From JACQFZ01 sp036381895 (GTDB lineage: Bacteria; Pseudomonadota; Gammaproteobacteria; Acidiferrobacterales; Sulfurifustaceae), in contig DASVBY010000023.1 of the NCBI GenBank assembly GCA_036381895.1, positions 1-15,951 of the forward strand: 15,951 bases of DNA. Direction: 5' to 3'. The notes below the pieces were generated by a model. That model made no database searches and was not told the origin of the DNA. It was given only the letters and a program-made list of their open reading frames with translations. Made by a program: the position numbers and the translations under genes. Positions 1-6,875 of this stretch are shown one piece after another. The first letter of the stretch is position 1. Each line of letters begins with the position of its first letter.

Positions 1-1179
1 GCCGCGCCGGTAGAGCAGTCCTTCGGTGTGGGCGAGCACCTCATCGAGCTTCGAGACATAGGGAGCGCGCACCCGCTCGATGTACGCCTGCATCGACTTG
101 TCCGGCGGCAGCAGCTCGGCGAAGACGGGGAGGAGGTGGTAGCGATAATCCGCCACCTTGCCGCCGCGAACGTCGAGGTCGAGAACCGCAAGGAACTTGC
201 CGTTGCTCCCGGCATTGCAGACGAGCGTCGCGCCGCCCGCGTTCTTCACCACGACGGGGGCGGGTACGGCATCGTGCGTGTGTCCGCCCAGAATGGCATC
301 GAGCCCGCGCACCCGCGAAGCGAGCTTGAGATCGACGTCCATGCCGTTGTGCGAGAGCAGCACCACGACCTGCGCGCCCTTGGCGCGCGCCGCGTCGACG
401 TGCTGCTGCAGGTTCTCCTCCTGGATGCCGAAGCTCCATTCGGCCACGAAGTAGCGCGGATTCGCGATCGGCGTGTACGGGAACGCTTGGCCGATGATCG
501 CCACCGGCACGCCGTTGACGGGGCGAATCACGTACGGCGCGAACACCGGGTCCTCGAAATCGACCGTGCGTACGTTGTGTGCGACGAAGTCGATATGCCC
601 CTTGAAATCGTTCTCGACCACGTGCCGCACGCGCTCGGCGCCGAGCGTGAACTCCCAGTGTCCGGTCATGACGTCCACACCGAGGAGCTTGCAGGCGTCG
701 ATCATGTCCTGACCGTTGGTCCAGAGCGCGGTCGCCGAGCCTTGCCAGGTGTCGCCGCCGTCGAGGAGCAGGGCGCCCGGGCGGCTCGCTTTGAGCCGCT
801 TCACCAGGGTCGCGAGGTGCGCGAAGCCGCCGACCTTGCCGTACCGGCGCGCGGCACGTTCGAAATCGAGGTGGGTGAAGGCGTGGGCGAGGCGCGTGCC
901 GGGAGCGATGCCGAAGGACCGCAGCAGCCGTTCGCCGACGAGGTGCGGCGCGCGGCCTTCGCTCTCGGCGATTCCGATGTTCACGTCGGGCTCACGGAAG
1001 TAGAGCGGCAGGAGCTGCGCATGGCAGTCGGTGAAATGCAGCAGGCTGACGTTGCCGAAGCGCGGCACATCGTAGAAGCCGGCGTCGCCGCGGCCCGCAG
1101 CCGGCGCTCCCCGGGCAGGGAGCGCCAGGCCGCCCGCTGCCGCGACGGCGAGCAGCTGGAGAAATTCCCGGCGGTCCAT
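1..1179 (-). CDS. soxB: SoxB, thiosulfohydrolase of the Sox complex (3' end cut by window edge)
   Basis: SoxB is the periplasmic dimanganese hydrolase that releases sulfate from the cysteine-S-thiosulfonate carried by SoxYZ. The window holds the first 393 codons. Family members are usually about 560 residues, so the C-terminal third lies beyond position 1. The N-terminus has a twin-arginine signal (DRREFLQL, then a hydrophobic Ala-rich stretch), as expected for a folded metalloprotein exported by Tat. The 5'-nucleotidase/metallophosphatase motifs appear in order: HFTDCHAQL (residues 48-56), GGDTWQGS (141-148), GHWEFT (173-178, the SoxB version of GNHE), LSHNGMD (275-281) and GGHTHD (298-303). 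The ATG at 1179-1177 starts 6 bases after the soxX stop, so the two genes are tightly coupled. The ribosome site (GGCCGAG) is weak, which fits translational coupling. Family assignment is near certain. Confidence 0.96.
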   Translation of the reverse strand, partial: MDRREFLQLLAVAAAGGLALPARGAPAAGRGDAGFYDVPRFGNVSLLHFTDCHAQLLPLYFREPDVNIGIAESEGRAPHLVGERLLRSFGIAPGTRLAHAFTHLDFERAARRYGKVGGFAHLATLVKRLKASRPGALLLDGGDTWQGSATALWTNGQDMIDACKLLGVDVMTGHWEFTLGAERVRHVVENDFKGHIDFVAHNVRTVDFEDPVFAPYVIRPVNGVPVAIIGQAFPYTPIANPRYFVAEWSFGIQEENLQQHVDAARAKGAQVVVLLSHNGMDVDLKLASRVRGLDAILGGHTHDAVPAPVVVKNAGGATLVCNAGSNGKFLAVLDLDVRGGKVADYRYHLLPVFAELLPPDKSMQAYIERVRAPYVSKLDEVLAHTEGLLYRRG

Positions 1180-1185
1180 CTCGGC

Positions 1186-1803
1186 CTACTGGTTGACGGG
1201 CGATTCGGGATCGAGCAGCAGCGCCACCACGTGCTTGATCTGCTCTTCGGTGAGGATGCCGTTGTGGCCGAAGCGCGGCATCAGCGAGCACGCGACGAAT
1301 GCCTGCGAGTTGTAGACCTTGGCGTACGTGTATTTCTGTACCTCGGGACCGTAGCCGCGGATCTTGCCGTAGTTGTAGAGGCTCGGGCCGATGGTGCCGT
1401 AGGAGAGCTCCTGCGGCGACAGCCGATGACAGGCGTAGCAGTTGCCGCCGTTCACCGTGCCGGGCTTGTCGGTGAACTGCAGGCCGCGGCCGGTCTGCGC
1501 GATTTTCTCTCCCTGCTTCCAGTCGCCGAGGAACTTGCCGTCGGCGGGATACTTCACCGCCGCAAGATTGCTCGTGCGGATGCGTTCCGCGATCTCGGGC
1601 GGGACCTGGTCGCGGTACTGCGAGCACAGGGCCTGGGTTTCGTCCTGCTTCAGCCGATCGACCGAGGCGATGCCGCGGGTCCTGAAGTCGGCCTGCATCA
1701 GCTCGACCGCGCGAGCGCGGTAGCTCGATTCGTTCGAGGTGCTCGCGCAGCTCGCGGCCAGGAGCGCGAGCGCGATGAGACCAATCGTGCGCTGGTAGTG
1801 CAT
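1186..1803 (-). CDS. soxX: SoxX, monohaem cytochrome c subunit of SoxAX
   Basis: SoxX pairs with SoxA to form the c-type cytochrome that oxidatively couples thiosulfate to the SoxY carrier cysteine. It is 205 residues and has one haem site, CYACH (122-126). Met175 in SLMPRFGHNG is the likely distal ligand. The N-terminus is hydrophobic and ends LLAASC, with Cys19, so it is either a weak lipobox or an ordinary signal peptide. The protein is longer than Paracoccus-type SoxX (about 150 residues before processing) because some 80 residues separate the signal from the haem domain. Two extra cysteines, Cys60 and Cys172, could form a disulfide. The ATG follows GGAGGGG closely, 13 bases after the soxA stop. 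Its position between soxA and soxB confirms the call. Confidence 0.94.
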   Translation of the reverse strand: MHYQRTIGLIALALLAASCASTSNESSYRARAVELMQADFRTRGIASVDRLKQDETQALCSQYRDQVPPEIAERIRTSNLAAVKYPADGKFLGDWKQGEKIAQTGRGLQFTDKPGTVNGGNCYACHRLSPQELSYGTIGPSLYNYGKIRGYGPEVQKYTYAKVYNSQAFVACSLMPRFGHNGILTEEQIKHVVALLLDPESPVNQ

Positions 1804-1816
1804 CTTCCCCCCTCCG

Positions 1817-2629
1817 CTAGCGTTTGATGGCGGGCGCGTTGTACACGCCGCCGTTGGCGTTCTTCGCCAGGAACATCGTGAGCGCGATCGACGCCTCCGA
1901 GGCGAACTCGAGCTCCGGGAAGCGCTGCTGGCGGAAGCAGTCGTACAGCCGCCACTGGAACGTGCGCAGCTCCCCCTGCGAGACGCGGTAGGCGGGCCAG
2001 GTCGTGTAGGCGCGGCGCGCGTCGGCGGTCTTGGTCAGGTTCGGCAGGTCCTGCAGGCGAATGCGCTGGTTGTCCTTGCCGTGGCAGGTGGCGCAGGCGA
2101 AATCGTGCGGGCCCGCGCGGTAGTAAAAGATTTCGCGTCCGATCTCGTACGCCTCGCGTTCCTTCGGATGGCGCGTGGAGACGTTCATCGGCATCCCGCG
2201 CGACTGCGAGGTGACGTAGGCGACCAGCGCCTCGATGTCGGAGCGCTTGCCGCCGCCGCCGAAGCGGTTCTTCAGCGCCTCTTCCCGCGTGAAGCCCTGC
2301 AGCGTCATCATGCAGGTGACGAGGCGCGATTCGAGGTCCTCGACCTTGTCGGTGTCCGCGAAGTAGCGCGGAAGCTGCGCGTACGCACCCTTGACCACGC
2401 CGGGCCCGAGGCCGAGGTCGCACTGTTCGAGCGACGCGTTCTTCGGCCCGCGCTTCTGGCGCCACAGCTCCTCGCCGCGTGCCTCCCACAACTCCGCCGG
2501 ATTGCCTTCCGCGAGCGCTTCGCGGTACTTCTCGATTTCCTCCACCGTCGAGTCCTGCGCGCCGGCGAGACCGGCGCCGGCGGCGAGGCCGCCGAGCAGC
2601 AGGGCGGTTGCCAGTCTTTTCATCGTCAT
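1817..2629 (-). CDS. soxA: SoxA, catalytic cytochrome c subunit of SoxAX (single-haem type)
   Basis: SoxA carries the active-site haem that joins thiosulfate to SoxY. The 270-residue protein has a signal peptide (MKRLATALLLGG onward, ending near AGA-Q25). One haem motif, CATCH (179-183), is present. The catalytic cysteine that ligates the haem and forms a persulfide is Cys231 in YDCFRQQRFPEL. In diheme SoxA an extra CxxCH lies in the N-terminal half. Here that region reads EQCDLGLGPG, so only Cys70 remains. Cys70 and Cys106 probably form the disulfide that replaces the lost haem. The start was chosen at the first ATG (2629) because GGGAG lies 7 bases upstream. The second ATG, two codons later, is possible. 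About 120 bases with a hairpin separate it from soxZ. Confidence 0.96.
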   Translation of the reverse strand: MTMKRLATALLLGGLAAGAGLAGAQDSTVEEIEKYREALAEGNPAELWEARGEELWRQKRGPKNASLEQCDLGLGPGVVKGAYAQLPRYFADTDKVEDLESRLVTCMMTLQGFTREEALKNRFGGGGKRSDIEALVAYVTSQSRGMPMNVSTRHPKEREAYEIGREIFYYRAGPHDFACATCHGKDNQRIRLQDLPNLTKTADARRAYTTWPAYRVSQGELRTFQWRLYDCFRQQRFPELEFASEASIALTMFLAKNANGGVYNAPAIKR

Positions 2630-2725
2630 AGGAGAACTCCCATCGTTTGCGTTCTGTCACGGCCGTAGGTACACACGGAGCCCTCCCTGGCCTGCGGCGT
2701 ACCTCCCTCCGTTGCGCTGCGGAAA

Positions 2726-2743
2726 CGGCGGCGTGCGCCGCCG
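2726..2743 (-). terminator. GC-rich hairpin between soxZ and soxA, possible attenuator or mRNA-end stabiliser
   Basis: A perfect 8-base inverted repeat, CGGCGGCG and CGCCGCCG with only 2 bases between, lies about 10 bases after the soxZ stop. In the direction of transcription it is followed by only three T residues, so it is a poor intrinsic terminator. A partial terminator or a 3'-end protector that makes soxCDYZ mRNA more abundant than soxAXB is plausible. This is inference from structure and position only. Confidence 0.35.
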
Positions 2744-2751
2744 AACGCTCC

Positions 2752-3063
2752 TCAGCTGATCGTCGCCTCGTCGGTGCGCTGATCGCCCTTGTTGTCCACC
2801 CAGGTGATCTGCACCTTCTGTCCGGGCGCGCCGCCCCTGAACTTGAACGCGAGGTACGGGTTCTTCGAAATCGCCGGGCCCCACTGCGCCGAGAGCACGG
2901 TCTTGCCGTTGCAGGTGGCGGTAACGTGCTGGATGAAGTGGGCCGGCACCACGTTGCCGCTCGAGTCCTTGCGCTGACCGGTCTCCATCTCGTGGCTCAT
3001 CAGAATCTTCACTTCCACGACGCCGTCGCGCGCGGTGGCGCGGATCTTCATCGGATCTGCCAT
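2752..3063 (-). CDS. soxZ: SoxZ, SoxYZ carrier partner subunit
   Basis: SoxZ is the immunoglobulin-fold partner of SoxY. The heterodimer carries covalently bound sulfur intermediates between SoxAX, SoxB and SoxCD. At 103 residues without a signal peptide it matches the family, and it is thought to be exported together with Tat-borne SoxY. Family traits seen are MADPMKIRATARDGVVEVKI at the N-terminus, LMSHEMETGQRKD (21-33), AHFIQHV (41-47) and a C-terminal beta-rich half ending TWVDNKGDQRTDEATIS. The single Cys51 is not the carrier residue. The ATG is preceded by GAGGAGAGAG and lies 26 bases after the soxY stop. Confidence 0.97.
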   Translation of the reverse strand: MADPMKIRATARDGVVEVKILMSHEMETGQRKDSSGNVVPAHFIQHVTATCNGKTVLSAQWGPAISKNPYLAFKFRGGAPGQKVQITWVDNKGDQRTDEATIS

Positions 3064-3089
3064 GTCTCTCTCCTCGTGCTAGGCCTCGC

Positions 3090-3560
3090 TCAGCCGCCGC
3101 AGCCGCCGAGCGTCACCTTGATCTCTTTCGCGACCGCGTAGAACTTGCCGTCCGCGCGCACGAGCGCATAGACGTTCGAGCTCTCGCTCATCTTGACGCG
3201 CGTCGTGACGTACGGCTCGGTGCCGTCCGGGATGGTGAACACGGCGGCGAGCATGTTCGGGTTCTTCTCGATCAGGATCGCAATCGATTCGGTCTTCGGC
3301 AGGTTGCTCGTCAGCGTTACCGGCACCACGGCGCCGTTCTCGGCGATCGCCGGCGCGGTGATGATCACGTCCGCCGTCTTCTCGGTCGCGGAAGCACCGA
3401 GCGCCTTGAGCGCGTCCGCGAGGGTCTTGGCCTGGAACGCCTCCTTGTTCCATTCGACTGCCCGGACGTCGCTCGGGCGCAGCACCCCGGCGGCCACGAG
3501 CGCGCCGAACAGCGCCAGGCCACCCCCCTTCTTCAGTATCTCTCTGCGTTGACGATTCAT
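3090..3560 (-). CDS. soxY: SoxY, covalent sulfur carrier of the Sox pathway
   Basis: SoxY binds the substrate: thiosulfate and its oxidised products stay attached to one cysteine on a flexible C-terminal arm while the Sox enzymes act on it. The 156-residue protein ends in LGGCGG, with the carrier at Cys154, the only cysteine. The N-terminus RQRREILKKGG followed by an Ala/Leu-rich segment is a Tat signal, and cleavage near VRA-VEW (33-34) is likely. The globular SoxY domain follows, with FTIPDGTEPYVTTRVKM (108-124) as a family hallmark. The ATG at 3560 has an upstream GAGGAGAACGGT, 36 bases after the soxD stop. Confidence 0.97.
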   Translation of the reverse strand: MNRQRREILKKGGGLALFGALVAAGVLRPSDVRAVEWNKEAFQAKTLADALKALGASATEKTADVIITAPAIAENGAVVPVTLTSNLPKTESIAILIEKNPNMLAAVFTIPDGTEPYVTTRVKMSESSNVYALVRADGKFYAVAKEIKVTLGGCGG

Positions 3561-3596
3561 ACCGTTCTCCTCGTGCTGACGATTGCGAAACGTCCG

Positions 3597-4625
3597 CTAC
3601 TGCGAACCGCTCAGAATCCATTCGACCATGGCCGCGAGGTCTTCCTCTTTGACGTGTCCCTGTGGCGGCATCGGGATCGAGCCCCAGGTGCCGGCGCCGC
3701 CGGCCCGGACCTTCGCCGCGAGCCTGGCGCGCGCGTCGCGCTCGCCGCGGTAGCGCGCCGCCACTTCGTCGAACCCGGGTCCCAGACGCCGCCCGCGCAC
3801 CTGATGGCAGGCGAGGCAACCGTTCGCCTCGGCGAGCCGCCGGCCCGCGGGCGGCGCGTCCGCAGGAGCCGGCACCGCGGCCGCGGCGCGCGGCCGTGCG
3901 ACGGTTTCTACCCCGCGCACCCCGCCGATCAAGCGGTTCTGGTCCGCCAGGTTCCCGTGCATCTCGCGCGCGTGCCCCGGCAGGAAGGACATGATTTTCG
4001 CTTCTGTGGGGCAGTTTGTCATGCACGCCACGTTCCTGACGTCGGGCGCGCCGTCGATATGCCAGAGGCCGTGCTCGCGCGTCATGCCGTTGCGGTTCGG
4101 CAGGCGCTGCTGCACCTCGCCGATGTTGGCGTCGCTCAAGACGAAGTCGGCGGGCACGATGTCGCCGAGGTGCAGCAGGTACGCGGTGACCGCATAGACC
4201 TCGTCCACGCTGAGCGACTTCGGCGCGGTCCAGGGCATCGCGCGGCGGATGTAGTCCCAGAGCGTCGAGATCGTGCTCAGCTTCGAGAGCGTCGTGCGGG
4301 TCGGGTTCGTGGTGGCGAGCGTCGCTGCGCGCCCGGTTTTCATGTCTTCCGCGGTCGTGCCGCCCGTGAGCGGGGTGAAGACCTCGTTGCTCTCGCCGAA
4401 GACGCCGTGGCAGGAGGCGCACTTTTCGTCCCAGATCTGCTGGCCGTCGGCGACCGAACCGGCGCCCTGCGGCAGGCCCTGGAAGTCCGGGCGCACGTCG
4501 ATATCCCATGCCGCGATCTCGGCCGGCGTCGCCGGCCGCCCGATGCCCGGGAACTTCGCCGCCGCGGGGGCGGAGGCGGCGAAGAGCAGGAGCAGCCAGG
4601 GCAGGGCGCTAGTAAACCTGGACAT
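3597..4625 (-). CDS. soxD: SoxD, dihaem cytochrome c subunit of sulfane dehydrogenase SoxCD
   Basis: SoxD accepts electrons from the molybdenum subunit SoxC, which oxidises the sulfane sulfur still bound to SoxY. The 342-residue protein has a Sec signal (MSRFTSALPWLLLL to APAAA, about 1-23). Two cytochrome c domains carry CASCH (69-73) and CLACH (270-274). Candidate axial methionines are Met130 (RAMPW) and Met319 (PMPPQG). Between them are a Cys pair (VACMTNC, 200-205) and an Ala/Pro-rich linker (244-261). The open frame continues upstream to about 4868, but that extension lacks sense. The ATG at 4625 has AGG nearby and begins the signal peptide. It overlaps the soxC 3' end by 17 bases, indicating translational coupling. 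Confidence 0.93.
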   Translation of the reverse strand: MSRFTSALPWLLLLFAASAPAAAKFPGIGRPATPAEIAAWDIDVRPDFQGLPQGAGSVADGQQIWDEKCASCHGVFGESNEVFTPLTGGTTAEDMKTGRAATLATTNPTRTTLSKLSTISTLWDYIRRAMPWTAPKSLSVDEVYAVTAYLLHLGDIVPADFVLSDANIGEVQQRLPNRNGMTREHGLWHIDGAPDVRNVACMTNCPTEAKIMSFLPGHAREMHGNLADQNRLIGGVRGVETVARPRAAAAVPAPADAPPAGRRLAEANGCLACHQVRGRRLGPGFDEVAARYRGERDARARLAAKVRAGGAGTWGSIPMPPQGHVKEEDLAAMVEWILSGSQ

Positions 4626-5931
4626 TGGACACCTCGCCCGATTCGGCCACCTTCCAGGACTGGATGGCGTTGTTGTGGTAGATGGAGCGCGTGCCGCGCA
4701 CTTCGCGCAGCTGCCGGATCGTCGGCTGCACGTAGCCCGTTTCGTCGATCGCGCGGCTCTGCAGGATCGCCGGGCCGCCGTCCCACACCCAGTCGATGTT
4801 GAAGCGGGTGAGGGCCTTGGGAAGCACGGGCGTTTCGAGCCGTGCGGTGCGCCAGTTGCGGCCGCCATCGAAGGACACGTCGACGCGCTTGATACGACCG
4901 CGCCCCGACCAGGCGAGTCCGGTGACGTTGTAGTAGCCCTTGTAGAGGAGCTTCTGCCCGCCGGAGGGCGAGGTGATGACCGACTTGCATTCCTGGATGG
5001 AGGTGTACTGCCGGTGCAAGCCGTCCGGCATGAGGTCGATGTAGTGCAGCGTCTCGTCCTTGGTGCCGTAGGGCTGATCGCCGACCTCGATGCGCCGCAG
5101 CCATTTCACCCAGGAGACGCCCTGCAGTCCCGGTGCCACCAGGCGCAACGGATAGCCGTTTTCGGGGCGCAGCATCTCGCCGTTCTGCCCGTACGCGACG
5201 AGCACGTCGTCGAGCGCGCGCTCGATCGGTATGGTGCGCGTGAGACTCGAGCCGTCCGCGCCCTCCGCGAGAATGTAGCGCGCGCGCTTCTTGTCGAAGC
5301 CGCAGTCGTCGAGCAGCACCGAGAGCGGCACGCCGGTGTACTCGCTGCAGGAGAGCATGCCGTGCGTGTACTGCACGGTCGGCACGGCGACGTTGCCCCA
5401 TTCCATGCCGGTGTTCGCGCCGCACTCGATGAAATGGATCCGCGATACCGCCGGCAGGCGCAGCAGATCGTCCATCGTGTACACCTTGGGCTGGCGCACG
5501 AGGCCGTTGATCATGAGCCGGTGCTGGCGCGGGTCGATGTCGTGCCAGCCCTGGTGGTGGCGCTCGAAGTGCAGGCCATTCGGCGTGATGATGCCGAAGA
5601 GGCCCTGCAGCGGTGTGAAGGCGACGGAGGACGCGTCGACGCGCGTGAGCCCCGGGCTCTGGCGGCGCTGCAGATTGCTTTCGTACTGCGACGGCTGCCC
5701 GTAGCCTCGAAACGCTACGGGCCTGCCGAGTGTGGTGCTGTGCGGCGGAAGGTTGAGGATCGCGGGGTCGCCGTCGCCGACCTTCGCGGCCGCGGTGCCG
5801 GCTGCGGCGGCGCTCGCGAGAGCGAAAGCCTTACGCAGGAAATCGCGGCGTCCGGCTCGAACCGCCGCAATCTCTTCCGGCCCGAGGAAGTTCTCCGGTG
5901 CCGGCAGGATCTTACCTTGGCGAATACTCAT
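4609..5931 (-). CDS. soxC: SoxC, molybdenum-cofactor subunit of sulfane dehydrogenase SoxCD
   Basis: SoxC belongs to the sulfite oxidase family and, with SoxD, removes six electrons from the sulfane sulfur on SoxY. Counting from the ATG at 5931 it has 440 residues. A Tat signal (GRRDFLRKAF, about 27-36) is preceded by the typical ENFLGPEEIAAVRAG. The molybdenum-ligating cysteine is Cys170 in HFIECGANTGMEW. The family dimerisation domain follows, with the segment LPKALTRFNIDWVWDGGPA near the C-terminus. A GTG four codons upstream (5943) is an alternative start. The ATG fits homologues better but has no good ribosome site. The putative operator overlaps this start, so the leader may be only a few bases long. 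SoxC heads the run soxCDYZAXB. Confidence 0.95.
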   Translation of the reverse strand: MSIRQGKILPAPENFLGPEEIAAVRAGRRDFLRKAFALASAAAAGTAAAKVGDGDPAILNLPPHSTTLGRPVAFRGYGQPSQYESNLQRRQSPGLTRVDASSVAFTPLQGLFGIITPNGLHFERHHQGWHDIDPRQHRLMINGLVRQPKVYTMDDLLRLPAVSRIHFIECGANTGMEWGNVAVPTVQYTHGMLSCSEYTGVPLSVLLDDCGFDKKRARYILAEGADGSSLTRTIPIERALDDVLVAYGQNGEMLRPENGYPLRLVAPGLQGVSWVKWLRRIEVGDQPYGTKDETLHYIDLMPDGLHRQYTSIQECKSVITSPSGGQKLLYKGYYNVTGLAWSGRGRIKRVDVSFDGGRNWRTARLETPVLPKALTRFNIDWVWDGGPAILQSRAIDETGYVQPTIRQLREVRGTRSIYHNNAIQSWKVAESGEVSNVQVY

Positions 5932-5952
5932 ATGCGCATACACTCATATAGT
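5926..5952. promoter_or_regulatory. Candidate ArsR operator overlapping the soxC start
   Basis: The 8-base word ACTCATAT occurs twice (5926-5933 and 5942-5949). The copies are separated by 8 bases that include most of the perfect palindrome TATGCGCATA (5931-5940). The words TGCGCATA (5933-5940) and CATATAGT (5945-5952) recur in the arsR/fccA intergenic region. This patch is AT-rich against a very GC-rich background. On the - strand, TACTAT (5953-5948) could serve as a -10 box, though no convincing -35 is seen. Repressor binding here would block initiation of soxC. The function is inferred. Confidence 0.5.
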
Positions 5953-6031
5953 ACCCGAAAAAACTTGCGATAGGCCCGTGCGGCGCTTGCGATCGGCGCG
6001 GCGTTCGACCGTTCCCGGCGCAGCATCGGCC

Positions 6032-6394
6032 TCACCCCACCTTGCGCTGCGACGCCGGGACCAGGCGCATGAGCCCCCTGCGCAGCGGCTCGCGCTCGTC
6101 GATACGATTGAGGATCTGCATGCACACCGTGCGGCAGATATCCATCATGGCGGGATCGGCAACGCGGTAGTAGACGAGGTTGCCTTGTTTGCGTTTGCTC
6201 ACGATGCCGTGGCGGTGCATGAGCTGCAGATGACGCGAAACGTTGCTCTGCGTGGCGCCCGTTTCCTTGACGATCTGTGACACGGATTTCTCGTGTTCGC
6301 AGATCGCGCGAGCGATCTTCAGTCGCATCGGCTCCGACAGGACGCCGAAGTAGGAAGCGACGACCGCCATCACATCTTCTTCCATCTCGTCCAC
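6032..6394 (-). CDS. ArsR-family winged-helix repressor, likely sulfur-responsive sox/fcc regulator
   Basis: This 120-residue winged-helix protein belongs to the ArsR/SmtB class. The recognition helix region reads TGATQSNVSRHLQLMHRHG (45-63) and the wing KRKQGNLVYYRV (67-78). The metal motif ELCVCDL of arsenic/cadmium sensors is absent. Cysteines are Cys32 (RAICEHE), Cys87 and Cys91 (DICRTVC). In SoxR/BigR/SqrR-type sensors a cysteine in the position of Cys32 forms a polysulfide link with one near the end of the last helix. Here the partner would sit one or two helix turns earlier. The GTG start at 6394 is preferred because GGGAG lies 7 bases upstream; ATG at 6385 is the alternative. It lies between fccAB-like genes (divergent) and soxC (same strand, about 100 bases downstream). 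Confidence 0.88.
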   Translation of the reverse strand: MDEMEEDVMAVVASYFGVLSEPMRLKIARAICEHEKSVSQIVKETGATQSNVSRHLQLMHRHGIVSKRKQGNLVYYRVADPAMMDICRTVCMQILNRIDEREPLRRGLMRLVPASQRKVG

Positions 6395-6423
6395 GCGAAC
6401 GCTCCCGCTTCGAAAGCTAAGTG

Positions 6424-6452
6424 AGAGTATGCTCAGGTGCGCATATAGTCAA
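6424..6452 (-). promoter_or_regulatory. Promoter of the ArsR regulator with embedded operator words
   Basis: On the - strand TTGACT (6452-6447) is followed by a 17-base spacer and TACTCT (6429-6424). This is a good sigma-70 -35, ideal spacing and a moderate -10. The spacer contains TATGCGCA, the same word as at the soxC start, and the -35 overlaps the second shared word CATATAGT (6442-6449). An inverted repeat, TATGC (6428-6432) and GCATA (6441-6445), lies inside. The regulator would therefore control its own gene. On the + strand TATAGT (6444-6449) resembles a -10 for the divergent cytochrome gene, with no clear -35. Confidence 0.5.
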
Positions 6453-6521
6453 TAACGTGAACCGTGGTATGGTTGCTTTCAGTCGGGGATTCATAACGCG
6501 AACATTAAATAGGAGAGGCCC

Positions 6522-6860
6522 ATGGGTCGTGTCCGGCAGCACCTTTCCCTCCTCGTGTTGTTGCCCGTCGGTGCACTCGCCGCCTGCCAGACGACGTCGA
6601 GTAGCACTCCCGCCGCCAGCGCGGATCAGGCGATGGCGCGCAATATCGCGAACAATTGCTTCACCTGCCATGGCCCGGGTGGACGCAGTCCGGGAACCAT
6701 CCCGAGCCTCGACCGCTTGAGTGCCGCCACCATTGCGAGCCGGCTCAAGGGCTTCAAGAGCGGCACCGAGCCGTCGACGGTCATGGGGCGTCACGCGAAG
6801 GCGTACAGCGATGCCGAGATCGAGGCCGTGGCGCGGTACATCGCGTCGGGCGGGCGCTGA
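6522..6860 (+). CDS. Small lipoprotein cytochrome c, likely electron-accepting subunit for the FccB-like flavoprotein
   Basis: This 112-residue protein begins with a signal ending LAAC, a canonical lipobox with Cys22 as the lipidation site, followed by a Ser/Thr/Ala-rich tether. One class I cytochrome c domain follows: CFTCH (46-50), a Pro-containing loop (GTIPSLDRLS) and the likely axial Met88 in STVMGRHAKAYSDAEI. The layout matches cytochrome subunits of flavocytochrome c sulfide dehydrogenase (FccA/SoxE-like), but with one haem and a lipid anchor. AGGAGAGG lies 3 bases before the ATG. The next gene, 15 bases on, is the flavoprotein, so the two form an operon. Naming it fccA would be reasonable, but sequence alone does not separate FccA from SoxE. 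Confidence 0.85.
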   Translation: MGRVRQHLSLLVLLPVGALAACQTTSSSTPAASADQAMARNIANNCFTCHGPGGRSPGTIPSLDRLSAATIASRLKGFKSGTEPSTVMGRHAKAYSDAEIEAVARYIASGGR

Positions 6861-6875
6861 GAGGAGGAGCAGGCC

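Noticed and set aside
28..1827. A 599-codon open frame on the + strand opposite soxB and soxX.
   Set aside because: It is Arg/Val/Glu-rich with no family pattern, and the - strand there encodes clear SoxB and SoxX motifs. In very GC-rich DNA such antisense frames are expected by chance.
4273..5973. A 566-codon + strand frame opposite soxC and soxD.
   Set aside because: It is low in recognisable motifs and lies fully antisense to the SoxC and SoxD coding sequences, which carry Tat, molybdenum and haem signatures.
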